The notes beneath the pieces were generated by a model. It saw only the letters and a list, made by a program, of their open reading frames with translations. It was not told the origin of the DNA and made no database searches. Positions 11,222 to 22,959 of a DNA stretch of 64,000 nt are shown one piece after another. The stretch's first letter is position 1. Each line of letters starts with the position of its first letter. This DNA comes from Gari tellinella (Eukaryota > Mollusca > Bivalvia > Cardiida > Psammobiidae): NCBI GenBank assembly GCA_922989275.2, contig OV277864.1, positions 6,448,001 through 6,512,000 of the forward strand, in the 5' to 3' direction. A program made the position numbers and the translations under genes.

Positions 11222-12382
11222 TATATTCCGCGCAAAAGGCTCTAATTCTGTTTTGGGTTTGTCATGCATTTCATAGCAGTACGTATGTATTGTATATAAT
11301 GTTGCACATTAACGGTCGGTTTAATGGTCGCTTGGTGCAGGGTTGACTGTTTATGACGTAGTGTAACTTTCATCAAATATATTCCGGTTTATTCCAAATA
11401 TTTAAGTGTTAGTCGGGATTGTATTCAGCCACAAACTAGGAGAAGAACTTAATAAGCAGCCATTGCTTTCGTTCTCTTCCTATTGTATACATGTATTTAT
11501 GTAGATCTATGAATGTAAAATATGGACTTTTTTAAATACAATATGTTCAAACCTAACTCAACGATTTATTCTGCTAAAATCTGACCAATACAAAGCTTCA
11601 GAACGAGCTCAGATTGATCTCAAACGCTTTAGAAGTATAGGACTTGCATTAAGAGTCCGTCTTTTCTAGTTTCAAATTCTTTTCAAATGACATTATCTCA
11701 GGCGTACATTAACCCTGACGGAAATGCCCGTCTAACACAGTCGCTGCCAGATTATCGCCCGCTTAAGGTCTTCGTATGCTTTTGCTTTTACAATTGGAAT
11801 TCTATGTGTCTTTTACTTAGAAACATTTGTATGAGTGTCGAACAGTTTGGATCCTGATCAGGCTGTTTGCAAATGTCAGTGTTGTTGGCCTTAGCAATGA
11901 AAGGGCTACTGATTATTCTATGATAACTCGACATTCTTAAACTCATAAATATTATAAACAGTTTGTATAGTATGCCAATTCTTGCCATGTCCAGTTGACC
12001 ATAGAATGGAGATTGGATATACTCTACTCGTGTATGTAATAATGGGCTTTGAGTGGCTCATTTTTATCTACCCATTTATAACGACTTTGTCAGGTGGACC
12101 TAATTTCTCAAGAGACCAATACTAGAAACGATGGTCATTCGGTAAGAATGTAAATGATAACATATCTTGTAGCTGCTGACAAATGTGCTTACTTGATACT
12201 TAAAACTAAACATATTGCAGCCAATCCTCTCTACAGATTGAACTAACTTAAGTCGAATAAAATAATATATCTTCACTTGAATTTTAATTACTCAAGCCCG
12301 AAATATTGGTATTTTAAAAAACTTCTAATGTGTGGAACAGACTTAGTACCATTCACTAATCCGTTGTCCTATAATTTGTTTC
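11222..12382. other. no supported gene
   Basis: A decayed M2-like trace lies at about 11710-11920 (CATTAACCCTGACGG, AACAGTTTGGATCCTGATCA, GCAATGAAAGGG). No credible coding exon is seen. Confidence 0.35.
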
Positions 12383-12465
12383 TAGTTTTGAAGACAGGTG
12401 ACCACTTAAAGCATATTGAAAGCCTTTTACTTTCAGTCTGGTTTAAGCTACCATCTGCTGGCATA
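12383..12465. repeat. hairpin remnant of the AAAGCAGGTTGAAAG type
   Basis: The two arms, CACTTAAAGCATATTGAAAG and CTTTCAGTCTGGTTTAAGC, are imperfect inverted copies. This core type also sits in M4, M7 and M10. Confidence 0.5.
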
Positions 12466-12479
12466 TTCGTGACTGCATA

Positions 12480-13200
12480 GAACCGAACTCGCCGACAGAC
12501 AGGGCTTAGCACTACATGATGATGTATCTTTAAAGCCGTCCTTAACCGGGAGAGTTATGTCGGATTTTCGTGCTTTGTTTTTTCTCTCCCTCTCTGTCGT
12601 ACCCTGGACCCTTCCATGTCTTACAGTTACTCGTAACTACAGACTAGTCGCTTAAGTACAATTTGACCGTTGCCATAGTGGGTTATTTTTAACACGGGCT
12701 TGAATGTTTAATTCTTTCCCATGTTACTTATGATCTTGTCATAGAATTTTTGTTAAATGTTTTACATGTATTTACTTACTGTGCTGGCGGTCTTTTTGAT
12801 TGTGAGGTTGTGGAACAGGGTTTATATTTTATGTACACTGTTTGTCTTTATAGGTGAATACAGGAGATATGTGTGAGGTTGGGCGCCCCTAAACCCAGGT
12901 TTAACCCCCAATGGTTGTTAATAATTAATTAATTTATAGTTAATTATTGATTGCTACTGACCGTACCAAGGCGGGCTCCTATGTTCACTTTGCTTTATAT
13001 TTGTCTTGCGTGTTGTTTTCTATTAGTGTGTAGATGAAGGAATGGTATTGCGTGTGTGTGTGCGTGTGCGTGTGTGTGTTTGTTGTGGTATGACTGTGTG
13101 TGTATGTTCTGCTTGAGAGGTGGGTGTATTGTTTGTGTTACGTTTCCTGCTTGAGTCTTTCGTATTTATTCTTTTCTTCAGTGCAGAAAAAATTAAAATG
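12480..13200. other. possible retrotransposon tail and GT-rich tract
   Basis: GC-richer stretches (GGTTGGGCGCCCCTAAACCC and TGACCGTACCAAGGCGGGC) resemble dispersed retroelement 3' regions seen in invertebrates, but no coding domain is present, so this is a weak inference. A GT-rich simple repeat lies at about 13042-13140. Confidence 0.25.
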
Positions 13201-13370
13201 CTTAAAAGCAGTATCTATGGAATATATTTGTTATGAAATGGTCATACATATATGTGTCTGAATTTGTTAGTTGGTGGATTCAGACAAACTAAACGCACAC
13301 GCAGAGTTATAAAATGTAGAAAGTTGTAGTTTGTTTAAACATGTTGATGACTTACATGTACATACACATG

Positions 13371-13736
13371 TAAAGTGCTCCCTCCCTACAATTGCGATCC
13401 AAATAACGACCCTCCTTACAACAACCCTCGTCGCTGTTCTCATAAGCTAAACAAAAGTTCCAACCTTTTAAACGATGCAATATCGTCTGCTTAATATTGT
13501 CGTCTGCTGTTCTTCTCAAAATCACATAATGGACATTTGATGGAAAGAAACATAATGACGAGTGACAATCATCACGTATCCAGATCAAACGCCGCGTTTC
13601 GTTGCAGCTAAACTGTATTCAAGCTGTTTTCAAGTATAAGTCATGTCTTAACTGTACCTCTCTAAAACAACTTCCTTCGAAAAACGTCCACAAACTGTAT
13701 ATCCCATTGGGGTTGTTGTAGAGAGGGAACACTGTA
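13371..13736. mobile_element. M3 element (366 bp)
   Basis: The left end is AAGTGCTCCCTCCCTACAA and the right end TTGTAGAGAGGGAACACTGT, with flanking TA. The interior has the M3 words TGTTCTCATAAGCTAAAC, CAATATCGTCTGCTTAATAT and a worn GATCAAACGCCGCG core. Confidence 0.65.
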
Positions 13737-14940
13737 TGATGTCATCCTCTGGACGCAATACAGCTATCGCCTACAAAATGAGTTGACTGTAACAGTTCTT
13801 ATACATGTAAATGATGTATACGTGTATGCATTTCTATTCACAAAATATCACTAGATTGTAAAAACGTTTGTAGGAGTTATCAAAGGGTTTCCCGTACCGT
13901 GCAGAACGTTACTCTATTTATACCCAGTGGATTATTCGATGTTTATACATTGGATTAGTCCATTTTTATCAAAGGGATGCCTGGTCAAAATGTTTATTTT
14001 CATTTTGTTGTATATTGAAACTCCTATCAGAAAACAGTGTATACTCTCTCAGACGCCGCATCATGCGGCGTGTGATCAGATTCTACACTGTTTGCATATG
14101 TCCTACATATGGGATCGTGGGAACGAATTGGTTACACAGTTTGGACTCTAAAACAAACACGGATTTAATCGGTCTTTGCGCATCACTATTTGCAATGAAA
14201 ATCGGTTATTGGACTATAGCAAAGTATAGACATTATTATTTCCCAGTAAATGAGTTAAAGCTAAAACAGTATTGCAAACATTTTTACCAAACTGGCGAAT
14301 GGTAATCAATTGTTTGCCACTTGGACATTTAAGATTTTGATCATATAAACGGCATCTTGTATATACGCATTTAAGAGTTTGATCATATTTAGTCATATTG
14401 ATTTTAACGGAGAACTATTACATATCGTAGCATATCATGACAAAGAGTAGAAGACGTTACTGTTTCCTGTTTAAAATGCAAATGACATGCAAACGAAATG
14501 CAACAAAACTGGAAGGGACAACGTTTAAACTTTTGACGAAACAATTTTAATCTTAACAGTCAAATCTGAATTAAGCGACTATTAAACCCTCTGTATATTT
14601 GCAGCCTATATGAAAGGTGGCAGGTTAAAGGCAGAATGTCGCCCAAATGGATGTTTAAAACGCGCAATTTCTTATATATGTACATTTTCTATGTATTAAA
14701 ACTAAGCGAAAACGGTTGTCAGATGCCTGACATATGACCCCCTTTTCTTTAAGAATCATACATAAAGGTGCCGATTTCTTATCGAGATGGTTGGCAAAAT
14801 AAGCTCTTTGTTTACATAACAAATCTTCGTATCGGCTTCCGAGAATTTCCGCATGGTCGAATACGAGTCACGTGATCGATCCGATTTTTCTGACTTGTCT
14901 GTGTTACTTTAGAACAGAATAGTTAATAATGGTAAATAGG
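13737..14940. other. no gene; hairpin core and M1 debris
   Basis: A hairpin lies at about 14035-14096 (AACAGTGTATACTCTCTCAG, GCGTGTGATCAGATTCTACA). Decayed M1-like pieces lie at about 14225-14300 and 14445-14560. No coding exon is recognised. Confidence 0.4.
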
Positions 14941-15161
14941 TAACAGTGGAGAAAACGTTATTCTTTCCCGTTTAAACGCAAACGAGACGCAAACGCATCA
15001 CAATTAAACGCATAAAAACACAACCTTGAGACCATTATGACCAATCATGTTAGTCTGAGTTGCAAACAGTTTGGTGCTTGATCAGACGCCGGGTTACAAT
15101 TGAAATCATGGTTTTCGTGTAAGCGCGTTTATTGGGAAAGAATAACATTTTCTCCACTGTA
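14941..15161 (-). mobile_element. M1 element with half of its hairpin deleted
   Basis: The ends AACAGTGGAGAAAACG and CATTTTCTCCACTGTA are intact. The core keeps only the arm up to GATCAGACGCCGGGTTAC and then jumps to the right subterminus, making the copy 221 bp instead of 250. This deletion is what slippage across a hairpin would leave (inference). Confidence 0.8.
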
Positions 15162-15198
15162 AGGAAGGTAACATCGAATACTATTAGTTACACGGTAT

Positions 15199-15314
15199 TT
15201 CGGCAGGGTGTACGGGCTGGTATGACGGTTTTGGATTCCGTATTTCCTGAGCGCGAAGCGCGAATGAAATACGTGATCCAAAACCGTCATACCAGCCCGT
15301 ACACCCTGCCGGTG
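15199..15314. repeat. near-perfect 116-bp palindrome
   Basis: The left arm CGGCAGGGTGTACGGGCTGG and the right arm CCAGCCCGTACACCCTGCCG pair almost perfectly through ATGACGGTTTTGGAT to an inner AGCGCGAAGCGCG loop. It abuts repeat R1. The second R1 copy (63404 onward) lacks the palindrome. Confidence 0.85.
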
Positions 15315-15930
15315 TAACGAAGTATTTTGACCCCCATCGAAAAGTGACCCCCCGGTCAAAATTCGACGTCGTAGAATGACCTCCCATCGTCGAATTATGA
15401 CCCCCCATCGTCGAATTATGACCCACCTGTCGAAATATGATCCCCCTTTAAAAAACCTTGATATTTTGTTTAAAGTAAGTTTTGCATATGTTAAACCTAA
15501 CTAAGTTTTGAGTGAATAACTTATATTGATTGAATTGTAAGTGTGTCTGTCTATCAATGGACAACCTTATGGGTATCGAACCCAGGACCGTTTACCCGTT
15601 TACAAGTATACATTTACGATCTACCAATTACTCTTGTTAGATTATTGATTTAATTTCGACGTAGCAGGCTGAGTAAACCCCAATCACACATGTACCACGT
15701 CTCCGAGAAAACGTATGATCAGAATTTACAATACGCTCGTATTGACATTCATTTCAAGAAATCTTCCTATCTTGCCGCGGTTTCTTTGGTTTAACCAACT
15801 ACCTCACATCCCTTTTCTAGCTTTAAAGACAGATGACCACTTAAAGCAGGTTAAAAGTAAAGCAGATTGCGCATTCTGCTTTACTTCAGCCTGCTTTAAG
15901 GTACACTTTGCTAGGATATAGAAAATATTT
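15305..15930. repeat. repeat R1, copy 1, with a tRNA-like segment
   Basis: Starting GGTGTAACGAAGTATTTTGA, this stretch is nearly identical to 63404-64000. It contains short GACCCCC/TCGTCGAATTATGAC repeats. On the minus strand, a B-box-like GGGTTCGATACC (near 15571-15582) lies downstream of an A-box-like GAGTAATTGGTAG, which suggests a tRNA-derived SINE piece. A hairpin of the AAAGCAGGTTAAAAG type closes the repeat (15835-15902). Confidence 0.75.
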
Positions 15931-16279
15931 TCTTATGGTATATATCCATGACTGTATAAATTTGATATTTTATCTCCTGTAGAGGAATAAAAAGATCAAA
16001 GGCGTAAAATTCGTATTTATTACGCAATGTCTTAACATATTTTCATAGAGGATGTTTTGATTTGTCGGAACTTATCCCTTTTGTCAAGAAATAAGAAGAA
16101 TGCAGGTCGGTTGTTTTGAGTGGGCTTTTTTTGTCTTTTGTCAACACTGGCTATGTTGTGCGTTTATAGTTTACCATGTTAAGTGTAAAGTTAATGGCAT
16201 TTACTAAACAAACAAGCAAACAAACAAACAAGCAAACAAAAAGCGATCAAAATCGGAAGCTGTGTTATGTTGCCTCATT
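15931..16279. other. no gene; AAAC-rich tract
   Basis: An AAACAAAC/AAGCAAAC simple repeat lies at about 16205-16242. Nothing else is recognised. Confidence 0.4.
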
Positions 16280-16690
16280 GCACATCACACCATTCAGTGT
16301 CGTAGAAAGACTCCGGTCATTATTCTAGCTCGTATTTTGACACATCGGCCATTATTCGATATCATAGTTTGACTCGTCGGTCATTATTCGATGTCGTAGA
16401 ATGACCCCCGGTCATTATTCGATGTCGTAGAATGACCCCCGGTCATTATTCGATGTCGTAGAACGACTCCCCGGTCATTATTCGATGTCGTAGAATGACT
16501 CCCCGGTCATTATTCGATTTTGTAGAATGACCCCCGGTCATTATTCGATGTCGTAGAATGACCCCCTGATATCATTCTATTTCATAGAATGCCACCCCTG
16601 CCCCGATATGGTAATTACCGTATTTTATGTCAAACAAAGGCCCCTTGTCATTTTTCAATGTCGTAGAATAACCCCGCCATGGTTGCGATC
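16280..16690. repeat. 31-32-bp minisatellite
   Basis: Units of TCATTATTCGATGTCGTAG followed by AATGACCCCCGG start at 16381, 16412, 16443 and 16475, with decayed units on both sides. The unit shares its words with the short repeats inside R1, so the two are probably related. Confidence 0.85.
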
Positions 16691-18060
16691 AGCTCCCTGA
16701 GGACAAATTCATATCAGATTGCTAATTACCTAAATCATTGGATGCTTCTATATTGTACAATATACTTTATATTTTCAATAATCTAATCAATTTTCATAGT
16801 CACATGCCGCAATGTTTCTGTTGCGACACATTGTTAGATGACGAATGTCATTGGAACCGATGTAAATATTACATATACATGTTCTGTAAAAGGGGGATAC
16901 ATATTTGCACTCGTTCACGTAACGTTTATTGGTATGGAGTACCACTGATAGACTGTAAACTACGTTCAATAAATTGTCACATATCTTCAAGAATAGAAAC
17001 CGGCTAAGGAGTAAAGGGTTAAATAATCAGGTCTGACATAATGCATCTAACAGACAATGTATTTGAAACTTTAATGATGTTACATGTATGTGCAACAGTA
17101 ACATTTATACATTTTGTCTTGGTAATTAGAAGTAATTCAATTATGAAGTATACAGGCAAAAAAGACATGCCATTTCATATAACAGGTTTCATATGTAGAA
17201 AGCACTTCAAAGAGCTTGGTCTGTATTTACCCTGTGCTCCATAGGCAAGCTTGCAAATTAGCTACGTTTAACTGTGATTAAGGCAGGGCAATATGAATTT
17301 TATGCAGAAAGCTCATGTATGTTTTCTGCTTTACACTCATTTTGTTGTTAGCTGACGCCTGTAATTAAAACTATTATTGGATTTTATTAGTGTATCTTAA
17401 TCTTATTTGCAGATGTAGGTGCAAGCGGCCTGAGGCGCTACTGTGGAGGAAAGGGTTACGGGCTCACTTGCTTACAAAAGTATACTTCCTTACCCAGTGG
17501 GCACTATAAAAAGGCTGTGACTTTTCAAACTGTAAACTTGCATTCATGTATTCTTAAGTTTAGAATATTTGATTATTTAGTTGACAAAGAACTTGTAAAT
17601 GATAACCTATCAGTTATATATGATATGCTTATTAGTTATTTTTCAGTAATGTTTTTGACTGTTATCAAAATGTAGTGTGTGATGTAATGCATTACTTTGC
17701 CAACGTACTTGTAATTTAATACATTACAAATGTAAACGTAATAATAATTGTAATATAATACACTCTTTAGCAATGTAATTGGTGACACTTGTAATGTAAT
17801 GTATAACTTTCTCAAGTAAGTCACACCATGCCTGTTCCCGCCCCACCGGCCTGCATACTCCATGACTGAATCATTTCATTTTTATCCTGAAAGTAAAGCA
17901 GAATGTGCCTTAAGCAGAAATATTTATTTGAAGCAGACGACAATTCAGCATAATAAGGATTAAGGTACATTCAATACTCATAAATCTTGAAAGTTTTAAT
18001 CAATTTATATTAATGATAAGAGCCAGAAATATTTTATAGGGCTTAGCCACCTCCTTCCAT
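16691..18060. other. no supported gene
   Basis: AT-rich DNA with several chance frames below 90 codons. A run of imperfect AATGTAAT/TAATGTAAT words lies at about 17660-17810. Confidence 0.4.
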
Positions 18061-18090
18061 GGAGCCCTGGACCGGTTGGGAATCTAGGCG

Positions 18091-18408
18091 ATGCCCTAAC
18101 TACTCGCTGATGAATTCACTTTATTCCTGTCTTCCTATCGCTAATCAGATCGAGACTATTCAATCGTCAGCATGCCTGCCTGCCTTTGAAGATGTATGTT
18201 ATATCATTGTTGAGATTCTTTTGTCGTTTCAGGAGCCGAAACCCTTAAATGCCCTAACTACTCGCTGATGAATCCACTTTATTCCTGTCTTCCTATCGCT
18301 AATCAGATCGAGACTATTCAATCGCCAGCATGCCTGCCTGCCTTTGAAGATGTGTGTTATATCATTGTTGAGATTCTTTTGTCGTTTCAGGAGCCGAAAC
18401 CCTTAAAG
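18091..18408. repeat. tandem duplication, unit about 158 bp
   Basis: The segment beginning TGCCCTAACTACTCGCTGAT at about 18092 repeats at 18250 with only a few differences. Both copies end GGAGCCGAAACCCTTAAA. The copies are young by their similarity. Confidence 0.9.
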
Positions 18409-18529
18409 CATATATAACTTTTGATAGCAATAATGACGGTAGCTTTAAATGTTGATATAAAAATTACGGTAAACTTAAACGTAAATATGTTGGCATGAAT
18501 GTTTAACACGGTTGCCATAAAACTTCACA

Positions 18530-18605
18530 TTTGCAAACAGTTTGGTTCCTGATCAGACGCCGCATAACAAGACGTCTGTTCAGACTCCAAACTGTTTGAC
18601 ACTCA
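18530..18605. repeat. hairpin core of the GACGCCG type
   Basis: Arms GCAAACAGTTTGGTTCCTGA and TTCAGACTCCAAACTGTTTG flank GACGCCGCATAACAAGACGT. It is probably the centre of a worn M2 copy. Confidence 0.65.
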
Positions 18606-18628
18606 ACTATATATTTCTTAAATCAAAA

Positions 18629-18838
18629 TACAGTAAAACCTCGCTATTACGACCACTAAATTACGTTAATTATTAGGGTGTTTACGATAGGTGACCGCTT
18701 AAAGCAAGGTGACAGTGAAACAGAAAGATCCTATAGGAGCTTTCTGTTTCACTGTCACCTTTCTTTAAGCTGTCACCTGTCTATTATACACTCAATTAGC
18801 CTTCGTTTTAGTGGTCGTAATAGCGAGGTTTTACTGTA
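18629..18838. mobile_element. M5 element (210 bp)
   Basis: The left end TACAGTAAAACCTCGC and right end GCGAGGTTTTACTGTA are inverted and continue through CGACCAC/GTGGTCG. The core hairpin pairs GGTGACAGTGAAACAGAAAG with CTTTCTGTTTCACTGTCACC around TCCTATAGGA. TA borders it. A pogo/Tigger-type end is likely (inference). Confidence 0.85.
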
Positions 18839-18930
18839 CCTAAATATTAAATTTGAGAAATAAAATCAGAGGGCGATTGTTTTAAGCCGATGGCGTCATG
18901 GATGTGAAGGGGTTAACATGGTAGCATTAA

Positions 18931-19174
18931 CCCTTTCCCCCATAGAAGCGCCTTTTAGCGGATATGATTTATTCCTCCGCTGAAGAAAATAGTTCCAATT
19001 TAATCAGTCATGAATACATATTATGGGGAATATTTTCTATATTGTAACACATGGAAGCTTAAAGCAGGCTGAAAGTAAAGCAGAATGCGCCTTAATGCGC
19101 ATTCTGCTTTACTTTCAGTCAGCTTTAAGTAATCACCTATCTTCAATACAGTAAATAGGCTATCAGGTAAAGGG
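18931..19174. mobile_element. M10 element (244 bp) between TTAA sites
   Basis: Ends CCCTTTCCCC and GGTAAAGGG are bordered by TTAA at 18927-18930 and 19175-19178. The core is a hairpin, GAAAGTAAAGCAGAATGCGC against GCGCATTCTGCTTTACTTTC (19067-19127). Confidence 0.75.
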
Positions 19175-19184
19175 TTAAACCATG

Positions 19185-19705
19185 GGACTATTGATAGCAA
19201 TAAGCACGGTAACCTTAATAATAATAAATATTTATAGCAATTACATGTAACACGGTAACCTTAAAACATGAACATATTGATAGCAATTAACACATTAAAC
19301 TAGAGAAATGTTTATTCATGTAGCAATTAACACGGTAATCTTAAAAGATATGTAAATATTGATATAAATTAACACGGTAATCTTAAAAGGTATAAATATT
19401 GATATAAATTAACACGGTAATCTTAAAAGGTATAAATATTGATAGAAATTAACACGGTAATCTTAAAAGATATAATAATTGATAGAAATTAACACGGTAA
19501 TCTTAAAAGATATCAATATTGATAGAAATTTACACGGTAACATTAAACCATGTGAATGTTGAAAGCAATTACATGTAACACGGTAATCTGAAAAGATATA
19601 TTTCATAGAAATCAATGCGGTAACATTAAACCATGAAAATATTGGTAGCAATTAACATGGTAATCATAAATGATATTGATATTAAAAGCAATTAATAAGG
19701 TAACC
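19185..19705. repeat. irregular minisatellite, unit about 40 bp
   Basis: Degenerate units around AATTAACACGGTAATCTTAA and AAGATATAAATATTGATAG recur more than ten times, most evenly between 19330 and 19540. Confidence 0.85.
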
Positions 19706-19709
19706 ATAG

Positions 19710-19929
19710 TGGCCGTAATAAAAAAGTTTTAATTACGATCGATAAAAAGAAAGCTAGTTGATTGTATTGAACACAGGTGTCGGCTTAAAACAAGATGAAC
19801 GTAAAGCAGAAAGTTCCGGAAAGAAAATAGCTTTCTGTTTTAATTTCACCTTATTGTAAGCAGCCACCTGCATCAAACACCTGAAATATGACATAATTCA
19901 GTGGTCGTAGTAGAGAGGTTTTACTATAT
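19710..19929. mobile_element. decayed M5 element
   Basis: It ends GTAGAGAGGTTTTACTATA and carries an M5-type core (ACAAGATGAACGTAAAGCAG, CTTTCTGTTTTAATTTCACC). The left end is eroded. Confidence 0.55.
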
Positions 19930-20168
19930 TGGGTATTGTACATGTGGAGAAAACGTTATTCTGTCCAAATAAACGCGTTTACGCTATAACTGTTATTTCT
20001 ATTGCAAACAGTTTGGAGCCAGATCAGACGCCTGTTAACCCGACGTCTGATAAGATTTTAACGGTTTGTCTCTCGGATTATTAGGAACAGTTAGAATTGT
20101 CAAAAATTTTTGATTTTCTCCTTTGTACTGCTATTTCTTTTGTACTTTTGCGTTTCGTTTGCGTTTAA

Positions 20169-21924
20169 AGTCCCATTGTGTTTTCAGACCTTTTCTCAAT
20201 GCCTGAAATACGATAACGGTTAATAATAATGTTTGAACATTCTTATGGGCCAAACTGATCTATGAAATGATGAAAACGGACCTAAATCACCAAAATGGGC
20301 GATTTAAAATCATGACAAACCGAAAATAGAACGTCGGACATAAAAATTTCCACACGGCTTAGTATCACGTGATACAGCCGAATACAACTTCGCTGGGGGC
20401 AACCGTATATATCTCCGCCCGTCTATCCATCAGTCAGTTAGACTATCACACTTTTTTGTCCGCTATAAAAATATTTATTTATATAACATTTAGGTATAGT
20501 TTGATTATTACTAAAATTGCATGTGGCATATTTAAGTTTTTGCCCTTTATGTATTAAAAAATGACTGTTTTCAGCAAGTTTTGCTCTCTAACACAAATAC
20601 GTTTTATTGGATCTTCACCAAACTTGCTGAAAATGTCCATTGATATAAATCCAAGGTTAAGTTTGATTACTACTAAATCGCATAAGGTATATTTGAGTGA
20701 TTGCCTTTTTATTAATAAAAAATGACTGTTTCAGTCATTTTTGCACCCTAACACACACAATTTTTATCGGATATTCACTAAACTTGCTGAAAATATTTAA
20801 TTATATAAGATTTAGGTCTAGTTTGATTATTACAAAAATCGCATGTGGCATGTCTGAGTTTTGGCCCTTTAAGTATTAAAAATGAATGTTTCAGCATTTT
20901 TTGCTTTCTAACAAATACAGTTTATATCAGATATTCACCAAACTTGTTGAAAATGTTTATTAATATAAAATCTAGGTCAGTCATCTTAACTACCAAAATC
21001 GCACAAGGCATGTTGGAGTTATTGCCCTTGAATGACTAAAAATGTCATTTTTTAATTATTCAAGGGCAATAACTCAGACATGCCTTATGCGATTTTGCTA
21101 GTTATTGAACCTGACCTAGATTCTATACTAATAAACATTTGTAGCAAGTTTGGTGAAGATCCAAAAAGAAGTGATTGAGTTAGAGAGCGGACAAGGCTGA
21201 AACAGTCATTTTCAGCAAGCTCAAGGTATAGATTCTCCGTAGTTTGTTTTATCGTTTACCCCTAGTGAATAATTATGTACATGTTGTTATTGGATCTCAT
21301 AGTGTTTAACCCTGTGCATACTGGTCGTAACTTTTAGGAGTTTTCAAACTATTTGAATCTAAAAAGATGCCGCGTAACGCGGCGTCTCATCTAGATCCAA
21401 ATTGTTTGACACTCGTCTTAAGGTTTGTTTAATTAACACAATGCATAAATCTAAACTGAACACATTTTGCAGACGACAATGTCAAAGCAGACGTCTGTGT
21501 AGCAGAATAAGGGTCAACAGGGTCATTTCCAGTGCTCCAGCTATAGATGTAAGCGAGAGTATTCTGAACTAATCTAACATTTTCTCACTCATTTCAGCAC
21601 CGAATGCTATGGTAATACTACTGATTAAACCGTCTCTTCGAGACAATTTTAACGAGTATGACACCATTGGGTTAAAAGCAGAAATAAAGATTTTAGTTTT
21701 CGAAATACTTCCGTTATCTGGAGCCCTGTATTTACAGAGTTGTCATTCTTTCCATTCACAAGGGAGGCTCTTTAATTTGTGCAGCACCAAAATATAATAA
21801 ATAAAATTTAAAAAGCAAATTTCTTAGATAAAACCGGTTTTTGTGAAAGAATGACGTCCCACGTAGCTCAAATGGGACCCCAAACAACTGTTTTATGCAG
21901 GTTTCTCAAAAGCACAATGCGGCT
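20169..21924 (+). mobile_element. T2-left, 1756-bp TTAA element
   Basis: The ends are AGTCCCATTGTGTTTTCAG and, inverted at the right, AGCCGCATTGTGCTTTTGAG, an imperfect terminal repeat of about 20 bp. TTAA lies at 20165-20168 and 21925-21928. The interior is built from degenerate units of about 150-160 bp (words CACCAAACTTGCTGAAAATG, AAATCGCATGTGGCAT), some inverted, plus a nested M2 copy. There is no transposase frame. The paralogous empty site (the M1 sequence) confirms the insertion. piggyBac-type mobilisation is an inference from TTAA. Confidence 0.88.
21310..21513. mobile_element. M2 element nested in T2-left
   Basis: It starts CCCTGTGCATACTGG after TTAA and ends near GAATAAGGGTCAA. It has the core GATGCCGCGTAACGCGGCG and the words GCAGACGACAATGTC and AAGCAGACGTC. 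The same M2 copy sits at the equivalent place in T2-right, so it was inside T2 before T2 spread. Confidence 0.75.
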
Positions 21925-22199
21925 TTAAACGGGAAAGAATAATGTTTTATCCACATGTATTTATAAAAGCATGCACTGGTATTTGTTTTCTGGTGACTTG
22001 TTCATTCAATGACACTGACTGAAGCATCCGGAAGTTTTCTTTTTATCAAATAGATATTTTGCAAGATATATATATATATGTACTCACTTTATTGGCTTAT
22101 TTAATCGGGCATTTCTGTCTTGAACTGTGAGATTCAATATACCATCTGAAAAACCCCCCACAATACTGTAAAACCATTACAATCGTAAAACGAATGCTT

Positions 22200-22665
22200 A
22201 CTGATACAGATACAGATACAGATCTTTATTCGGCATAAAATAGCATAAGCATATTCATAGCCATCAATTTGCATGAACAATATATACATACGTAAAGAGC
22301 ATTGACATGAACAATTAAGTTTCATTAAACAAACTTTACAGAGAAGTATATGTTAATTGACTAGAGTTCTAGTAACTTATTCCACCTAACTATAGGGGAA
22401 TAAGTGATCTGACAGAAATCGTAACGTGTTAGTTTTCAGTTCTATATTTAAATGCATTGTATATAAATTTCGAAAGATTACGAATAATTTTAGGTGATGT
22501 AGAAGACATCAAGTTTTTAAATTTGTGGATATTAGGCCAATGACAAAAGTAAGGAGAAAAATATCGTCGTCTTAGTTCGCTATATTTCGGGCAACTAAGA
22601 GGAAGTGATATTCATCTTCTATCATTTTCATGTTACAATTTTGGCAAATTCTTTCTATTAACTGA
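22200..22665 (-). pseudogene. 3' end of a non-LTR retrotransposon (LINE)
   Basis: On the minus strand the sequence encodes the last part of a LINE polyprotein. It shows a CCHC-type zinc finger (C-x2-C-x9-H-x4-C, about 22650-22590), then, after a one-base loss near 22592, a basic region with RRRYFSPYFCHWPN and a LMSSTSPK motif, stopping at about 22429. A non-coding tail and a short GATACA repeat (22203-22222) follow, as in LINE 3' ends. Everything upstream, including the reverse transcriptase, is absent. It is a dead, 5'-truncated copy; the exact clade is not assigned. Confidence 0.7.
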
Positions 22666-22668
22666 TTG

Positions 22669-22768
22669 TATAAAAGACGGATGACAGCTTAAAGCAAGGT
22701 GACAGTACAGCAGAAAACACCTGTCGTAAACGCTTAATAATTAACACAGTGGAAAGGTTTTACTGTAT
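22669..22768. mobile_element. M5 fragment
   Basis: It contains CAGCTTAAAGCAAGGTGACA and the family end GGAAAGGTTTTACTGTA. The left half and second hairpin arm are missing. It abuts the LINE fragment. Confidence 0.55.
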
Positions 22769-22959
22769 GTAGAACTTAATTATTCCCCGTCAAAACTTCA
22801 ATGAACATTTCCTGTTCCCAATTAAATTTATACTTGATATTATATTTAGAGTTTAATTTTACAATGTACTGCAAAATAACAATGTTTACCCTGATTAGCG
22901 AGAGGGTTTTTGCAGGAACAAAAAACAGTGTACATTAATAGTTTTATCATTATTATAAG

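Larger units (their letters stand above)
19939..21959 (+). mobile_element. M1 element split by T2-left
   Basis: The left end TACATGTGGAGAAAACG and the right end TTATCCACATGTA carry the same one-base variant of the family terminus, so they belong to one element. M1 sequence runs to TTTGCGTTTAA at 20168 and resumes as AAACGGGAAAGAATAATG after 21924. Removing the insert and one TTAA restores an ordinary M1 of about 260 bp. Confidence 0.85.
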
